Positions 28,407-36,520 of a stretch of DNA of 64,000 nt are shown in pieces. The notes beneath the pieces were generated by a model. The model ran no database searches and was not told the origin of the DNA. It worked only from the letters and a program-made list of their open reading frames with translations. Where the stretch lies: the NCBI GenBank assembly GCA_020852815.1, contig JADZAN010000018.1, forward strand, positions 1 through 64,000, read 5' to 3'. Both the position numbers and the translations under genes were made by a program. Numbering within the stretch: position 1 is the stretch's first letter; each line of letters begins with the position of its first letter. Origin of the DNA: Gemmatimonadaceae bacterium. Its GTDB lineage: Bacteria; Gemmatimonadota; Gemmatimonadetes; Gemmatimonadales; Gemmatimonadaceae.

Positions 28407-29849
28407 CTACTTCCGTGCTGGCGGCTGGTACGGGTCGCGCGCGCCGATGGGGACGTTGGGGAAGCGCTGGACGCTCTCGTCAAAGATCCCGACCAGCGAG
28501 TCGAAGCGCGCGATGGCCCACGGGTTCACGTCCTTGATGTCGGTCTCCTCGCGCGGGTCGGAGCGCAGATTGAACAGGCGCATCAGCGGCGGCTCGGTGA
28601 CGCGCGGCTCGGGCTGGAAGGCGTAGTGGAACTTCCAGTCGTGCCACTTCACCGCGCGCACCTGGTTGCCGGTGAACATGAGGACCGACTCGCGCGCGGA
28701 GCGCGGTTGCTGTCGCGTGAGGTACGCCAGCTGGTTGATGCCATCGAACGGGCGGTCGGTGGGGACGATGGCGCCGCCCACCGCGGCGGCGATGGTCGGA
28801 AAGAGGTCGAGTTCGTGGATGATGCCATCCAGCGTTTGTCCACGCGGGATGCGCCCCACCCAGCGCACCACGCATGGCGTGCGCACGCCGCCTTCCATCA
28901 CCGTGTTGTAGAAGCCGCGCCATGGCCCCGAGGTCCCGCGCCACGGGCGCCGCCCCTCGGCGCCGTTGTCGGTGCACCAGAAGAGGAGCGTGTTGCGATC
29001 CAGCCCCAGGCGGTGAAGTGCGCCAGTGATGAGCCCCACGTTGAAGTCGACGTCGGCCATCGAGTCGCCGATGTCGCCGGCCCCGGTCTTCCCCGCGAAG
29101 TCGGGATGCGCCAGGGTGGGGAAGTGGATCTGCGTCATGGGGTAATACAGGAAGAACGGCTTCCCGGCGCGCGCGTTCTTCTCGATGAAGGCAACGCCGC
29201 GCCGCGCTGCCTCACGATCGACCAGGCGCCTGGTCTGCGTGTCGAAGATCGAGACGCGGCGCGGCGCCTCGCCCGTCTTCTGCTCCCAGATGAACGACGA
29301 GTCGTTGGGCGCGGGGCGCAGTTCGGGGGCCTGCATCCACTGCGCTTCGTTGGAGGTATTGGGGATCCCGTACCATTCGTCGAAGCCCTGGTCGACCGGT
29401 GTGCGTCCGCGTACCCAGTCGGTCCCACCCAGGTGCCACTTGCCGAAGAGTGCGGTGGCGTAGCCGAGTCCCTTGAGCGCCTCGGCGATCGTGACTTCCC
29501 AGAGCGTGAAGCCGGCGCCCTGGGTGGCGCCGGTGCGAATCGCATACCGTCCCGTCATGAGCGCGGCGCGCGAGACGGTGCAGGAGAACTCCACGTTGAA
29601 GTTGTCGAGGCGAGCTCCCTGCGCGGCGATGCTGTCGATATGCGGGGTGGGGACACCGCGCACGCTCCCGTAGGCCCCGACCTCGCCCCACCCCAGGTTG
29701 TCGGGAAAGATGAGGACGATGTTGGGGCGTTGCGGCTGCCGGCTGGCGCGCTGGGCACCGAGGGGGGTGACCGCCACGAGCGGGACGAGCAAGGTGGCGA
29801 GCGACAGCAGCGGCGGCAGCGGCGGCAGCGGCGGTGGGCGCAGGCGCAT
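28407..29849 (-). CDS. exported arylsulfatase-family protein with CTVSR active-site variant
   Basis: A 480-residue sulfatase-fold protein with a Pro/Leu-rich signal peptide. The fold signatures are clear: NIVLIFPDNLGWGEVGAYG, GKWHLGG and WCTDNGAEG (metal ligands). The sulfatase signature, which the formylglycine-generating enzyme recognises as Cys-x-Pro-Ser-Arg, reads Cys90-Thr-Val-Ser-Arg here (CTVSRAALMTGR). Val stands in the Pro position. The cysteine itself is present, so activation by a relaxed or other maturase is possible, as is loss of activity. No maturase gene is adjacent. It would cleave sulfate esters in the periplasm if active. The divergent gene is a large amidohydrolase. Confidence 0.9.
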   Translation of the reverse strand: MRLRPPPLPPLPPLLSLATLLVPLVAVTPLGAQRASRQPQRPNIVLIFPDNLGWGEVGAYGSVRGVPTPHIDSIAAQGARLDNFNVEFSCTVSRAALMTGRYAIRTGATQGAGFTLWEVTIAEALKGLGYATALFGKWHLGGTDWVRGRTPVDQGFDEWYGIPNTSNEAQWMQAPELRPAPNDSSFIWEQKTGEAPRRVSIFDTQTRRLVDREAARRGVAFIEKNARAGKPFFLYYPMTQIHFPTLAHPDFAGKTGAGDIGDSMADVDFNVGLITGALHRLGLDRNTLLFWCTDNGAEGRRPWRGTSGPWRGFYNTVMEGGVRTPCVVRWVGRIPRGQTLDGIIHELDLFPTIAAAVGGAIVPTDRPFDGINQLAYLTRQQPRSARESVLMFTGNQVRAVKWHDWKFHYAFQPEPRVTEPPLMRLFNLRSDPREETDIKDVNPWAIARFDSLVGIFDESVQRFPNVPIGARDPYQPPARK

Positions 29850-30145
29850 GGTTGGGGGCTCGGGAGGTGAGGCGCGGCAAGCTTAGCGTCGATGACGGGG
29901 GTTGTCACGCCAGTTGCGCCGACCCCGGACGCATCGGCGCTGCGCCCCGCCATGGCGACCGCTTCGCCGGTTGCGCCCCGGCTCTCTTTTCCGCAGCGTG
30001 CAGCCGTTCGCGGCGCGCCGTCGTGCGGGTACTGCGCCTGTCGGCGCGCGCGCGTCCGATTTCATCTGCTCGCTCCGCTCGCTCTGCCCGCGTTCGCTCG
30101 CTCCGCTCCGCTCGCTCTGCACTCGTCCGCCCCACAGCGCCCCGC

Positions 30146-33100
30146 ATGCCTCCTCGCCCGACCCAGCTCCTCTCGCTCGTCCTCCTTGCCGTGGCCGTCC
30201 CGCACGGTGCGCCTCGCGCGCAGGACGTTCCCACGCGCGACGTGCGCTTCACCACCAACGAGGGGACGTGGATCTCACTCGACGTCTCGCGCGATGGTGG
30301 GACGATCGTCTTCGAGTTGCTCGGCGACCTGTGGGCGATTCCCTCGCTCGGGGGGCGCGCACGGCGCGTGGCCGATGGCGCGGCATTTCAGTCGCAACCG
30401 CGGTTTGCGCCTGACGGGAATCGCCTGGCCTATGTGAGCGATGGCTCCGGCTCCGACAACATCTGGGTTGCGGCGGGCGACGGCAGTGGCGCACGCGCGC
30501 TGACGCGACTTGCGCGCGCGACGGTGCTGTCGCCGGAGTGGTCGAGCGACGGCCGGTCGATTTTCGCCACGGTGATCGACGCTCGGGTGGCGGAGTTGTG
30601 GCGATTCGATGCGACCACCGGCGAGGGGAGCCGCGTGGTGGCGAACGGCGCGGGTGCGCCGTCGCCGCTCGTGTCGAGCCCGGCGCCAGGCGTGTACGGG
30701 GCACACGCGACGCGCGACGGGCGCTGGCTGTACTATGCGAGCGTGACGCCGCGCCCCTATGGGAGCCGGAGCGGGGCGTCGAGCCGACTCGTCAGGCGCG
30801 ACCTGGGCTCGGGGCGCGACGCTCCCGTGGCGACGGACCTGGCGACGGCAATGAAGCCGCTCACGTCGCCGGATGGGCGCTGGCTCCTGTATGGTGCCGA
30901 CTCGCGCGGGCGCGCCGGGTTGCGGCTGCGCGACCTGGCGTCGGGCGAGGAGCGCTGGCTGGCCTGGCCGACGCAACGTTCCGAGCTGGAGGCGCGCGCC
31001 TCGCGCGACGTGCTGCCTAACGTGGCGTTCACGCCGGACGGACGTGCGGTGATGGCCGCGTTCGGGGGGAAGATCCATCGACTCGACGTGGCCTCGGGGC
31101 GCGATGACGTCATCCCGTTCGAGGCCGATGTGGCGATGACGGTGCCGGCGCCGCTGCGCCTGGCGGTCGCCGTGGACAGCGGTGCCGTGCGGTCGCGCAT
31201 CCTGTTGCAGCCGGCGGTGAGCGCGGCCGGGGAGCTGGCCTTCTCCACGCTGGCGGCGCTGTACGTGTCGTCGGCCGACGGGCGCACGGTGCGGCGGGTG
31301 ACGCCGGCGGCGCACCCGCGCGAGTTCATGCCGGCCTGGTCGCCCGACGGGCGGTGGCTCGCCTTCGTGACGTGGGATTCGACAGGGGGCGCGGTGTGGA
31401 AGGTGGCGGCGGGGGGTGGGGTGCCGCAGCGACTGACCACGATGCCGGGCTACTACATCGATCCGGTGTGGACCCTCGATGGTCGCGACGTGGTGGCGAT
31501 TCGCGCCCCGCTTGGCGTGGCGCGCGCGCAGCCGGTCCCGGTTCCCGTGGGGGGAGAGGTGATTCGCATCCCCGGCGACGGGGGCGCGCCGCGCGTGGTG
31601 GCGGAGGCGAGTGGGGGGCGGCATCCGCAGTTCGCCGGCGACACGGCGAGCGTGTGGCTCGTTGCGCCTGACGGCCTTGTCCGCCTCCCGCTCGACGGCA
31701 CGGGGCGCCGCGTGGCGGCGCAGCTACCGTCGATGCCGGGCCCGGGCGGCTTCCCGCTCGCCGCCGACTACCGCGTGTCGCCCGACGCTCGCGCGGTCCT
31801 CGTCCTGCAGGGTGACCGCCTCGCCGTGTATCCCCTTCCCGACGTTGGCGCGCCCCCAGCGCTGGCACCGGCGAGCGCGCGAGAGCTGTCGCGCCGCGCG
31901 CCGGCAGGATTCGCGTGGGGGAGCGACGGGGCGGTGCATTGGTTCGAGGGGCGGCGCTGGTTCCGGGCCGGCGCCGACGGCACCGCGCCGCGCGACGTGA
32001 CGCTCGAGGTCGCCGTCCCTCGCGCACGCGCGACAGGGACGGTGGTGCTGCGGGGGGCGCGCGCGATCACGATGAAGGGCGACCAGGTGGTGACGAACGC
32101 CGACCTCGTCGTGACCGACAACCGGATCGTCGCGGTGGGGAAGCGCGGGACGGTCGCGATCCCGCCAGCTGCACGCATCGTGGACGTCACGGGAAAGACG
32201 ATCGTCCCCGGGTATGTCGACGTGCACGCGCACTGGCAGCTGCGACACGAGCTGCTGGAGCCGGAGGCGCCGTCGGTGCTGGCCAACCTGGCGTACGGTG
32301 TGACGACGATCCGCGATCCCCAAACGACGGCCGACATCTTTGCCTATGCCGACCTGGCCGAGACGGGGGCAATGCCCAGCCCGCGGATCCTTTCCGCCGG
32401 CCCGGGACTGTTCGCCGAGCGCAACTTCCAGTCGCTGGCGGAAACGCGGGAGGAGCTGCGGCGCTATCGCGACGACTACGGGACGCGCTACCTCAAGTCG
32501 TACATGGTGGGGAACCGCGCGCAGCGGCAATGGGTGGTGCAGGCGAGCCGCGAGCTGGGGATGCTCCCCACCACCGAGGGGGGCGCCGACACCAGGATGG
32601 ACCTGACGCATGCGCTGGACGGCTTTGCCGGGAACGAGCACGCGCTCCCCACGGCACCGCTGTACCGCGACGCAGTTGCTGGCACAAAGCGGGATTGCCT
32701 ACACGCCGACCTTGCTGGTGTCGTTCGGCGGCGCGCTCCCGATCTTCCGCCTGTTGCACGACGAGCGCCCGTATCGCGATCCTCGCCTGCAGCACTTCTT
32801 CCCGCCGGACGAGCTGTACACGCGCACGGCCACGCGGTTGCTGGCCTTTGCCGACGAGGACTACAACGATCGCGAGACGGCGGCTGGGGCGACCAGCGTG
32901 CTGCGCGCCGGCGGGCTGGTGGCGTTAGGCGGCCACGGCGAGATGCAGGGGCTCCAGGTACACTGGGAGATGCGCCTCCTGGCGGCCGGCGGGATGACAC
33001 CGCACGAGGTGCTGCGTGTGGCAACGATCAACGGCGCGCGCGCGCTGGGGCTGGAGGGTGCCCTGGGGTCGCTCGAACCGGGAAAGCTCGCCGACGTGGT

Positions 33101-33373
33101 GATCCTCGACCGCAACCCGCTCGCCGACATCCGCAACAGCGCCTCGGTGCGCTGGGTGATGCAGAACGGGACGCTGTACGACGCGGCAACGCTGGCCACG
33201 GTCTGGCCCGCGGCACGCCCGGCACCGTCCATGTGGTGGCGTGTGGGGGGCATCGGGGGGGAGGCTCGTCAGGCAGCGCCGGTCCCGTACGACCTCGTCA
33301 TTCGCGGCGGGACGGTGGTCGATGGCACGGGTGCGGCGCGCTACCGCGCCGACGTGGCGGTCGCCGGGACTGA
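30146..33373 (+). CDS. TolB-propeller amidohydrolase, 5' part of a frameshifted gene
   Basis: The start at 30146 gives a signal peptide (MPPRPTQLLSLVLLAVAVPH...). An N-terminal TolB/WD40-like propeller (blades such as SPDGRWLLYGADSRG) covers roughly 35-620. An amidohydrolase barrel then begins (GKTIVPGYVDVHAHW, the HxH metal motif). Meaningful sequence ends near 32671, at PTAPLYRD. After that this frame turns into Arg/Ala-rich noise until the stop at 33373. The barrel continues in the next frame from about 32673 (QLLAQSGIAYTPTLLVSFGG). One extra base, or two lost bases, between about 32660 and 32675 explains it. This is either a sequencing error or a real inactivating mutation. The intact enzyme would be a periplasmic imidazolonepropionase/dipeptidase-like hydrolase. 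Confidence 0.88.
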   Translation: MPPRPTQLLSLVLLAVAVPHGAPRAQDVPTRDVRFTTNEGTWISLDVSRDGGTIVFELLGDLWAIPSLGGRARRVADGAAFQSQPRFAPDGNRLAYVSDGSGSDNIWVAAGDGSGARALTRLARATVLSPEWSSDGRSIFATVIDARVAELWRFDATTGEGSRVVANGAGAPSPLVSSPAPGVYGAHATRDGRWLYYASVTPRPYGSRSGASSRLVRRDLGSGRDAPVATDLATAMKPLTSPDGRWLLYGADSRGRAGLRLRDLASGEERWLAWPTQRSELEARASRDVLPNVAFTPDGRAVMAAFGGKIHRLDVASGRDDVIPFEADVAMTVPAPLRLAVAVDSGAVRSRILLQPAVSAAGELAFSTLAALYVSSADGRTVRRVTPAAHPREFMPAWSPDGRWLAFVTWDSTGGAVWKVAAGGGVPQRLTTMPGYYIDPVWTLDGRDVVAIRAPLGVARAQPVPVPVGGEVIRIPGDGGAPRVVAEASGGRHPQFAGDTASVWLVAPDGLVRLPLDGTGRRVAAQLPSMPGPGGFPLAADYRVSPDARAVLVLQGDRLAVYPLPDVGAPPALAPASARELSRRAPAGFAWGSDGAVHWFEGRRWFRAGADGTAPRDVTLEVAVPRARATGTVVLRGARAITMKGDQVVTNADLVVTDNRIVAVGKRGTVAIPPAARIVDVTGKTIVPGYVDVHAHWQLRHELLEPEAPSVLANLAYGVTTIRDPQTTADIFAYADLAETGAMPSPRILSAGPGLFAERNFQSLAETREELRRYRDDYGTRYLKSYMVGNRAQRQWVVQASRELGMLPTTEGGADTRMDLTHALDGFAGNEHALPTAPLYRDAVAGTKRDCLHADLAGVVRRRAPDLPPVARRAPVSRSSPAALLPAGRAVHAHGHAVAGLCRRGLQRSRDGGWGDQRAARRRAGGVRRPRRDAGAPGTLGDAPPGGRRDDTARGAACGNDQRRARAGAGGCPGVARTGKARRRGDPRPQPARRHPQQRLGALGDAERDAVRRGNAGHGLARGTPGTVHVVACGGHRGGGSSGSAGPVRPRHSRRDGGRWHGCGALPRRRGGRRD

Positions 33374-34781
33374 GATCGTGAAGGTGGCACCAGCGATCGC
33401 GCCCAACGGGGCGCGCACGATCGACGCGCGTGCTCTGGTGGTGGCGCCTGGCTTCATCGACAACCACGCGCACATGGTCACCCTCGAGCAGCACCCCCTG
33501 GCCGAGAACTTCGTGCGGCAGGGGATTACGACGATCATGGCGTCGCTGCACTCGCAGGAGCAGCCCTGGCCCATGGACGCGTACGTGGGGCGCGTGCACA
33601 TGGCGCCTAACGTGGGCCTGTTCGCGGGACACACCTGGATTCGCAAGCGCGTGATGGGACTGGCGGACCGGCCCCCCACGCCTGGCGAGCTGGCGCACAT
33701 GCAGGCGCTCGTCGACTCCACGATGCGGGGCGGGGCCTTCGGGCTGGCGACGGGGCTCGAGTACGTCCCGGCCACCTACGCCACGACCGACGAGCTGGTG
33801 GCGCTGGCCAGTGTCGCGGCGTCGTACGGCGGCGGCTACGTGACGCACATGCGTGACGAGGGGGTGCAGCTGCTCGCATCGGTGGACGAGGCGATCGCGA
33901 TCGGGAAGCGCGCCGGCCTGCGCGTCCTCATCAACCATCACAAGGTGACGGGAGCGGCGCAGTTTGGCCGGACGCGCGAATCACTCGCGCACATCGACGC
34001 CGCCGTGCGCGCCGGACAGCGCGTGGCGCACGACCTCTATCCGTACACCGCCTTCAGCACCTACTCCGACATCATGTTCCCGCCCTGGGTGCTGGCCGAC
34101 GGCGCGTCGGCGTTCGCCGCGCGGGTGGCCGATGCCACGACGCGCGCACGGCTCGTGGCCGAGATGATCCCGCGCTTCACCGAGCAGGCGGGGCGCGGCC
34201 CGGAGAGCATCCAGTTCCGCGAGGTGCCGGGCGATACCACGCTGCAGGGAAAGACGCTCGCCGAGTACCTGCGGGGGCGTGGCGAGCCAGTCACCGTCGC
34301 CGGGGCCGTGGATGCGCTCATCCGGTTGCAACTGGCGGGAGGGTTCATCGGGATCTTCCACGGCATGGACGAGGGAGACGTGGAGCGCGTGATGCGCCAC
34401 CCGCTGTCGATGTTCGAGAGCGACGGCGACCTCACGGCGCGCGGCCTCGGCGTTCCGCACCCGCGCAGCATCGGATCGTTCCCGCGCGTGCTGGGGCGCT
34501 ACGTGCGCGAGCGGCGCGTCCTCACCCTCGAGGGGGCGGTGCACAAGATGACGGCGCAGGCGGCCGACTGGTGGGGGGTGGCGGATCGCGGGCGCATTGC
34601 CCCGGGGATGCGGGCGGACCTGGTGCTCCTCGACCCGAAAACGGTCGGCGATGCCGGGTCGTACACCGATCCGCACCATGACCCCACGGGGATCCACGCG
34701 GTGGTGGTGAATGGCGTGATCGTGCTGCAGGATGGAGTGATGACGGGAGCGACCCCCGGGGAGTTCCTGCGTCGGCGGTGA
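32610..34781 (+). CDS. amidohydrolase C-terminus fused to D-aminoacylase domain, 3' part of the frameshifted gene
   Basis: Coding-like sequence begins near 32673. It completes the first amidohydrolase (GGHGEMQGLQVHWEM, INGARALGLEG, LEPGKLADVVILD), which ends near 33220. Without a stop codon it runs on through a Gly/Ala-rich linker into a second, complete amidohydrolase from about 33290 (DLVIRGGTVVDGTGAARYRADVAV). This second domain has GFIDNHAHM, YVTHMRDEG, LINHHKVTGAA, FHGMDEGDVERVM and GRIAPGMRADLVLLD. It is the N-acyl-D-amino-acid deacylase type, removing acyl groups from D-amino acids. The second domain has lost any signal peptide of its own, consistent with a fusion to the exported protein. 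Confidence 0.86.
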   Translation: MRWTALPGTSTRSPRHRCTATQLLAQSGIAYTPTLLVSFGGALPIFRLLHDERPYRDPRLQHFFPPDELYTRTATRLLAFADEDYNDRETAAGATSVLRAGGLVALGGHGEMQGLQVHWEMRLLAAGGMTPHEVLRVATINGARALGLEGALGSLEPGKLADVVILDRNPLADIRNSASVRWVMQNGTLYDAATLATVWPAARPAPSMWWRVGGIGGEARQAAPVPYDLVIRGGTVVDGTGAARYRADVAVAGTEIVKVAPAIAPNGARTIDARALVVAPGFIDNHAHMVTLEQHPLAENFVRQGITTIMASLHSQEQPWPMDAYVGRVHMAPNVGLFAGHTWIRKRVMGLADRPPTPGELAHMQALVDSTMRGGAFGLATGLEYVPATYATTDELVALASVAASYGGGYVTHMRDEGVQLLASVDEAIAIGKRAGLRVLINHHKVTGAAQFGRTRESLAHIDAAVRAGQRVAHDLYPYTAFSTYSDIMFPPWVLADGASAFAARVADATTRARLVAEMIPRFTEQAGRGPESIQFREVPGDTTLQGKTLAEYLRGRGEPVTVAGAVDALIRLQLAGGFIGIFHGMDEGDVERVMRHPLSMFESDGDLTARGLGVPHPRSIGSFPRVLGRYVRERRVLTLEGAVHKMTAQAADWWGVADRGRIAPGMRADLVLLDPKTVGDAGSYTDPHHDPTGIHAVVVNGVIVLQDGVMTGATPGEFLRRR

Positions 34782-34875
34782 GCGACGATCGCGAGCGTCC
34801 CGGCGTGCTGGAGGAACGGGCAGGAGCTGCAACGTGTTACTTCTCGACTAACCACGAACCGACGCAACGGACTTC

Positions 34876-35676
34876 ATGTCGAACATGACGGTACGGCTGC
34901 ACGCTGCGTTCAACTACTTCACCCCACCGCGCCCGCTCTCGCCGCACGAGGCGCTGCAGCTGCGGGTGCTCGCCGGCGGTGCGTTGCTGGGGCTCGCCGT
35001 CGCCTTGATCTCGGCGCTCGTCACCGTCGCCTTCTACACCAACTTTCCGCCCACCGTCATCGTGCTCTTCGGCATCGGGTGTGCCGCGTTGCTCGTGGCG
35101 ACGCGCGCCGGCGGTCGGCTGACGACGTTGCGGAGGGCGTCGCTGGTCCTGGTGGGGGGCTTTCTGACGGTGCAGAGTCTGCAGACCGTCGAGTTCGATC
35201 CGAGTACGCTCAAGTGGCTCACGCTCCTCCCGCTCATCGCGCTCCTTCTGGCCGATGCGCCGCAGAACGAACGCCAGGACGAGCGGCCCATGCGGGCGCT
35301 CTGGGGTGGCACTGCCCTCGCCCTGGTGCTCGCCGCCTTCATCCTGATCGCCAATCGCCTGGGGTGGACGGCGCACTTCGACCACGCCGACACAAAGGTC
35401 CATGGCGTCTCGGTCGTCGCCATCATCGACTACGCGATGTTTGTCCTGAGCGTGGCGGGGCTCCTCTCGCTGCATCGCGTGGCGTTGCGCCGAATGGAGC
35501 ACGAGCTGCGGACGCTTCGCACCATGCTTGCGGTGTGCGCCTGGTGCCGGCGCGTGCATGACGACGCGGAAGGATGGGTGACACCCGATCGCTACATCGC
35601 TCGGCGCGGCGATCACACCCTGACACACGGGATGTGTCCCGATTGCGATCGCACGATGAAGCAACAGCTGACGTAG
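34876..35676 (+). CDS. polytopic membrane protein with C-terminal paired-CxxC module
   Basis: A 266-residue protein with about six hydrophobic segments between 28 and 205. A short amphipathic helix (RMEHELRTLRTMLAV) follows, and then a tail with CAWC and CPDC about 30 residues apart (CAWCRRVHDD ... GMCPDC). The same kind of tail, usually reading CAWCKKIRDD...SHGICPDC, is known at the ends of PAS-containing and response-regulator proteins. The four Cys could bind zinc or sense redox state. There is no kinase or cyclase domain, so it may be a sensor or an adaptor. An Arg/Gln-rich loop lies in the middle. Confidence 0.75.
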   Translation: MSNMTVRLHAAFNYFTPPRPLSPHEALQLRVLAGGALLGLAVALISALVTVAFYTNFPPTVIVLFGIGCAALLVATRAGGRLTTLRRASLVLVGGFLTVQSLQTVEFDPSTLKWLTLLPLIALLLADAPQNERQDERPMRALWGGTALALVLAAFILIANRLGWTAHFDHADTKVHGVSVVAIIDYAMFVLSVAGLLSLHRVALRRMEHELRTLRTMLAVCAWCRRVHDDAEGWVTPDRYIARRGDHTLTHGMCPDCDRTMKQQLT

Positions 35677-35725
35677 TTGGGTGGTCGTTGGAAGCGCGCG
35701 CGTTGTTCCCAATAGTCCCCATTTC

Positions 35726-36472
35726 ATGCAGCGAATGTTGCGGGTATCTCACGATGACGTGGTCGCGGTCGGCATCTGCGGCCTGATTCGGGAAAGCGCG
35801 GTGGAGACGCTACGTGAGCGGCTCGACGAGCGCCCGGAACTGGCAACGATGCGCATTGTGGATATGCATGGCGTGGCGCGATCGCTCCTGCACGTGGTGG
35901 CCGACTGGCCCGGGCATCTCGCGCGCGGTGGAGCGTTGGTGGAATTGCTGGCCGCTGCCGGCGCCGACGTGAACGCGGCGGTCACGCATCCGACGGACAC
36001 CATGGCTGCCGAGACGCCGCTGCATTGGGCCGCTAGCAGCGGCGATGTTGCCGTACTCGAGGCGCTCCTCGATGCAGGCGCCGACCTCGAGGCGCCGGGG
36101 GCGATCCTGACGGGCGGCACGGCGATGTCGGACGCGGTCGTTTTCGCGCAGCGGCGATCGGCCCGTGCGTTGCTCGCACGCGGGGCGCGCACCACGCTGT
36201 GGCAGGCCGCCTACCTCGCGCTGCTCGATCGCGTGCGCGCGGCTTGCGAGGGCAACGATCCGCCATCGGCGCGCGACTGCACCAACGCGCTGTGGCATGC
36301 CTGTCGCGGCGGCGCACGGGAAGTCGTGGAGTACCTGGTGACGCGCGGAGCCGACGTGAACTGGCTCGGACATGATCACAAGACGCCGCTCGACGCGGCG
36401 TACGATGCCGATGATCCGGCGCTCATCGACTGGTTGCGCGCGCACGGGGCGCGCCGCGCAGCGGATTTGTAG
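35726..36472 (+). CDS. ankyrin-repeat protein
   Basis: About 248 residues, cytoplasmic. Ankyrin repeats are visible: ETPLHWAASSGDVAVLEALLDAGADL, a more diverged one, and NALWHACRGGAREVVEYLVTRGADVN followed by KTPLDAAYDAD. The first ~70 residues are partly repeat-like (RSLLHVVADWPGHL). The family mediates protein-protein contacts, so no enzymatic role is expected. The ATG at 35726 is used; a GTG 15 codons upstream (35681) and an ATG at 35735 are alternatives. It starts 49 nt after the membrane protein and may be cotranscribed with it. Confidence 0.85.
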   Translation: MQRMLRVSHDDVVAVGICGLIRESAVETLRERLDERPELATMRIVDMHGVARSLLHVVADWPGHLARGGALVELLAAAGADVNAAVTHPTDTMAAETPLHWAASSGDVAVLEALLDAGADLEAPGAILTGGTAMSDAVVFAQRRSARALLARGARTTLWQAAYLALLDRVRAACEGNDPPSARDCTNALWHACRGGAREVVEYLVTRGADVNWLGHDHKTPLDAAYDADDPALIDWLRAHGARRAADL

Positions 36473-36520
36473 CTCCGCGAACCGGTCGACATCCCCCACA
36501 CCCACCACGCACGCACCGCC

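Noticed and set aside
28356-29870. Plus-strand 504-codon open frame opposite the sulfatase
   Set aside because: Composition is Arg/Ala/Val-rich noise. The sulfatase motifs are on the other strand.
30068-30120. Repeated CGCTCGCTCTGC tract before the propeller-amidohydrolase gene as a mobile element end
   Set aside because: It is a short imperfect duplication in simple-sequence DNA with no inverted repeats or transposase.
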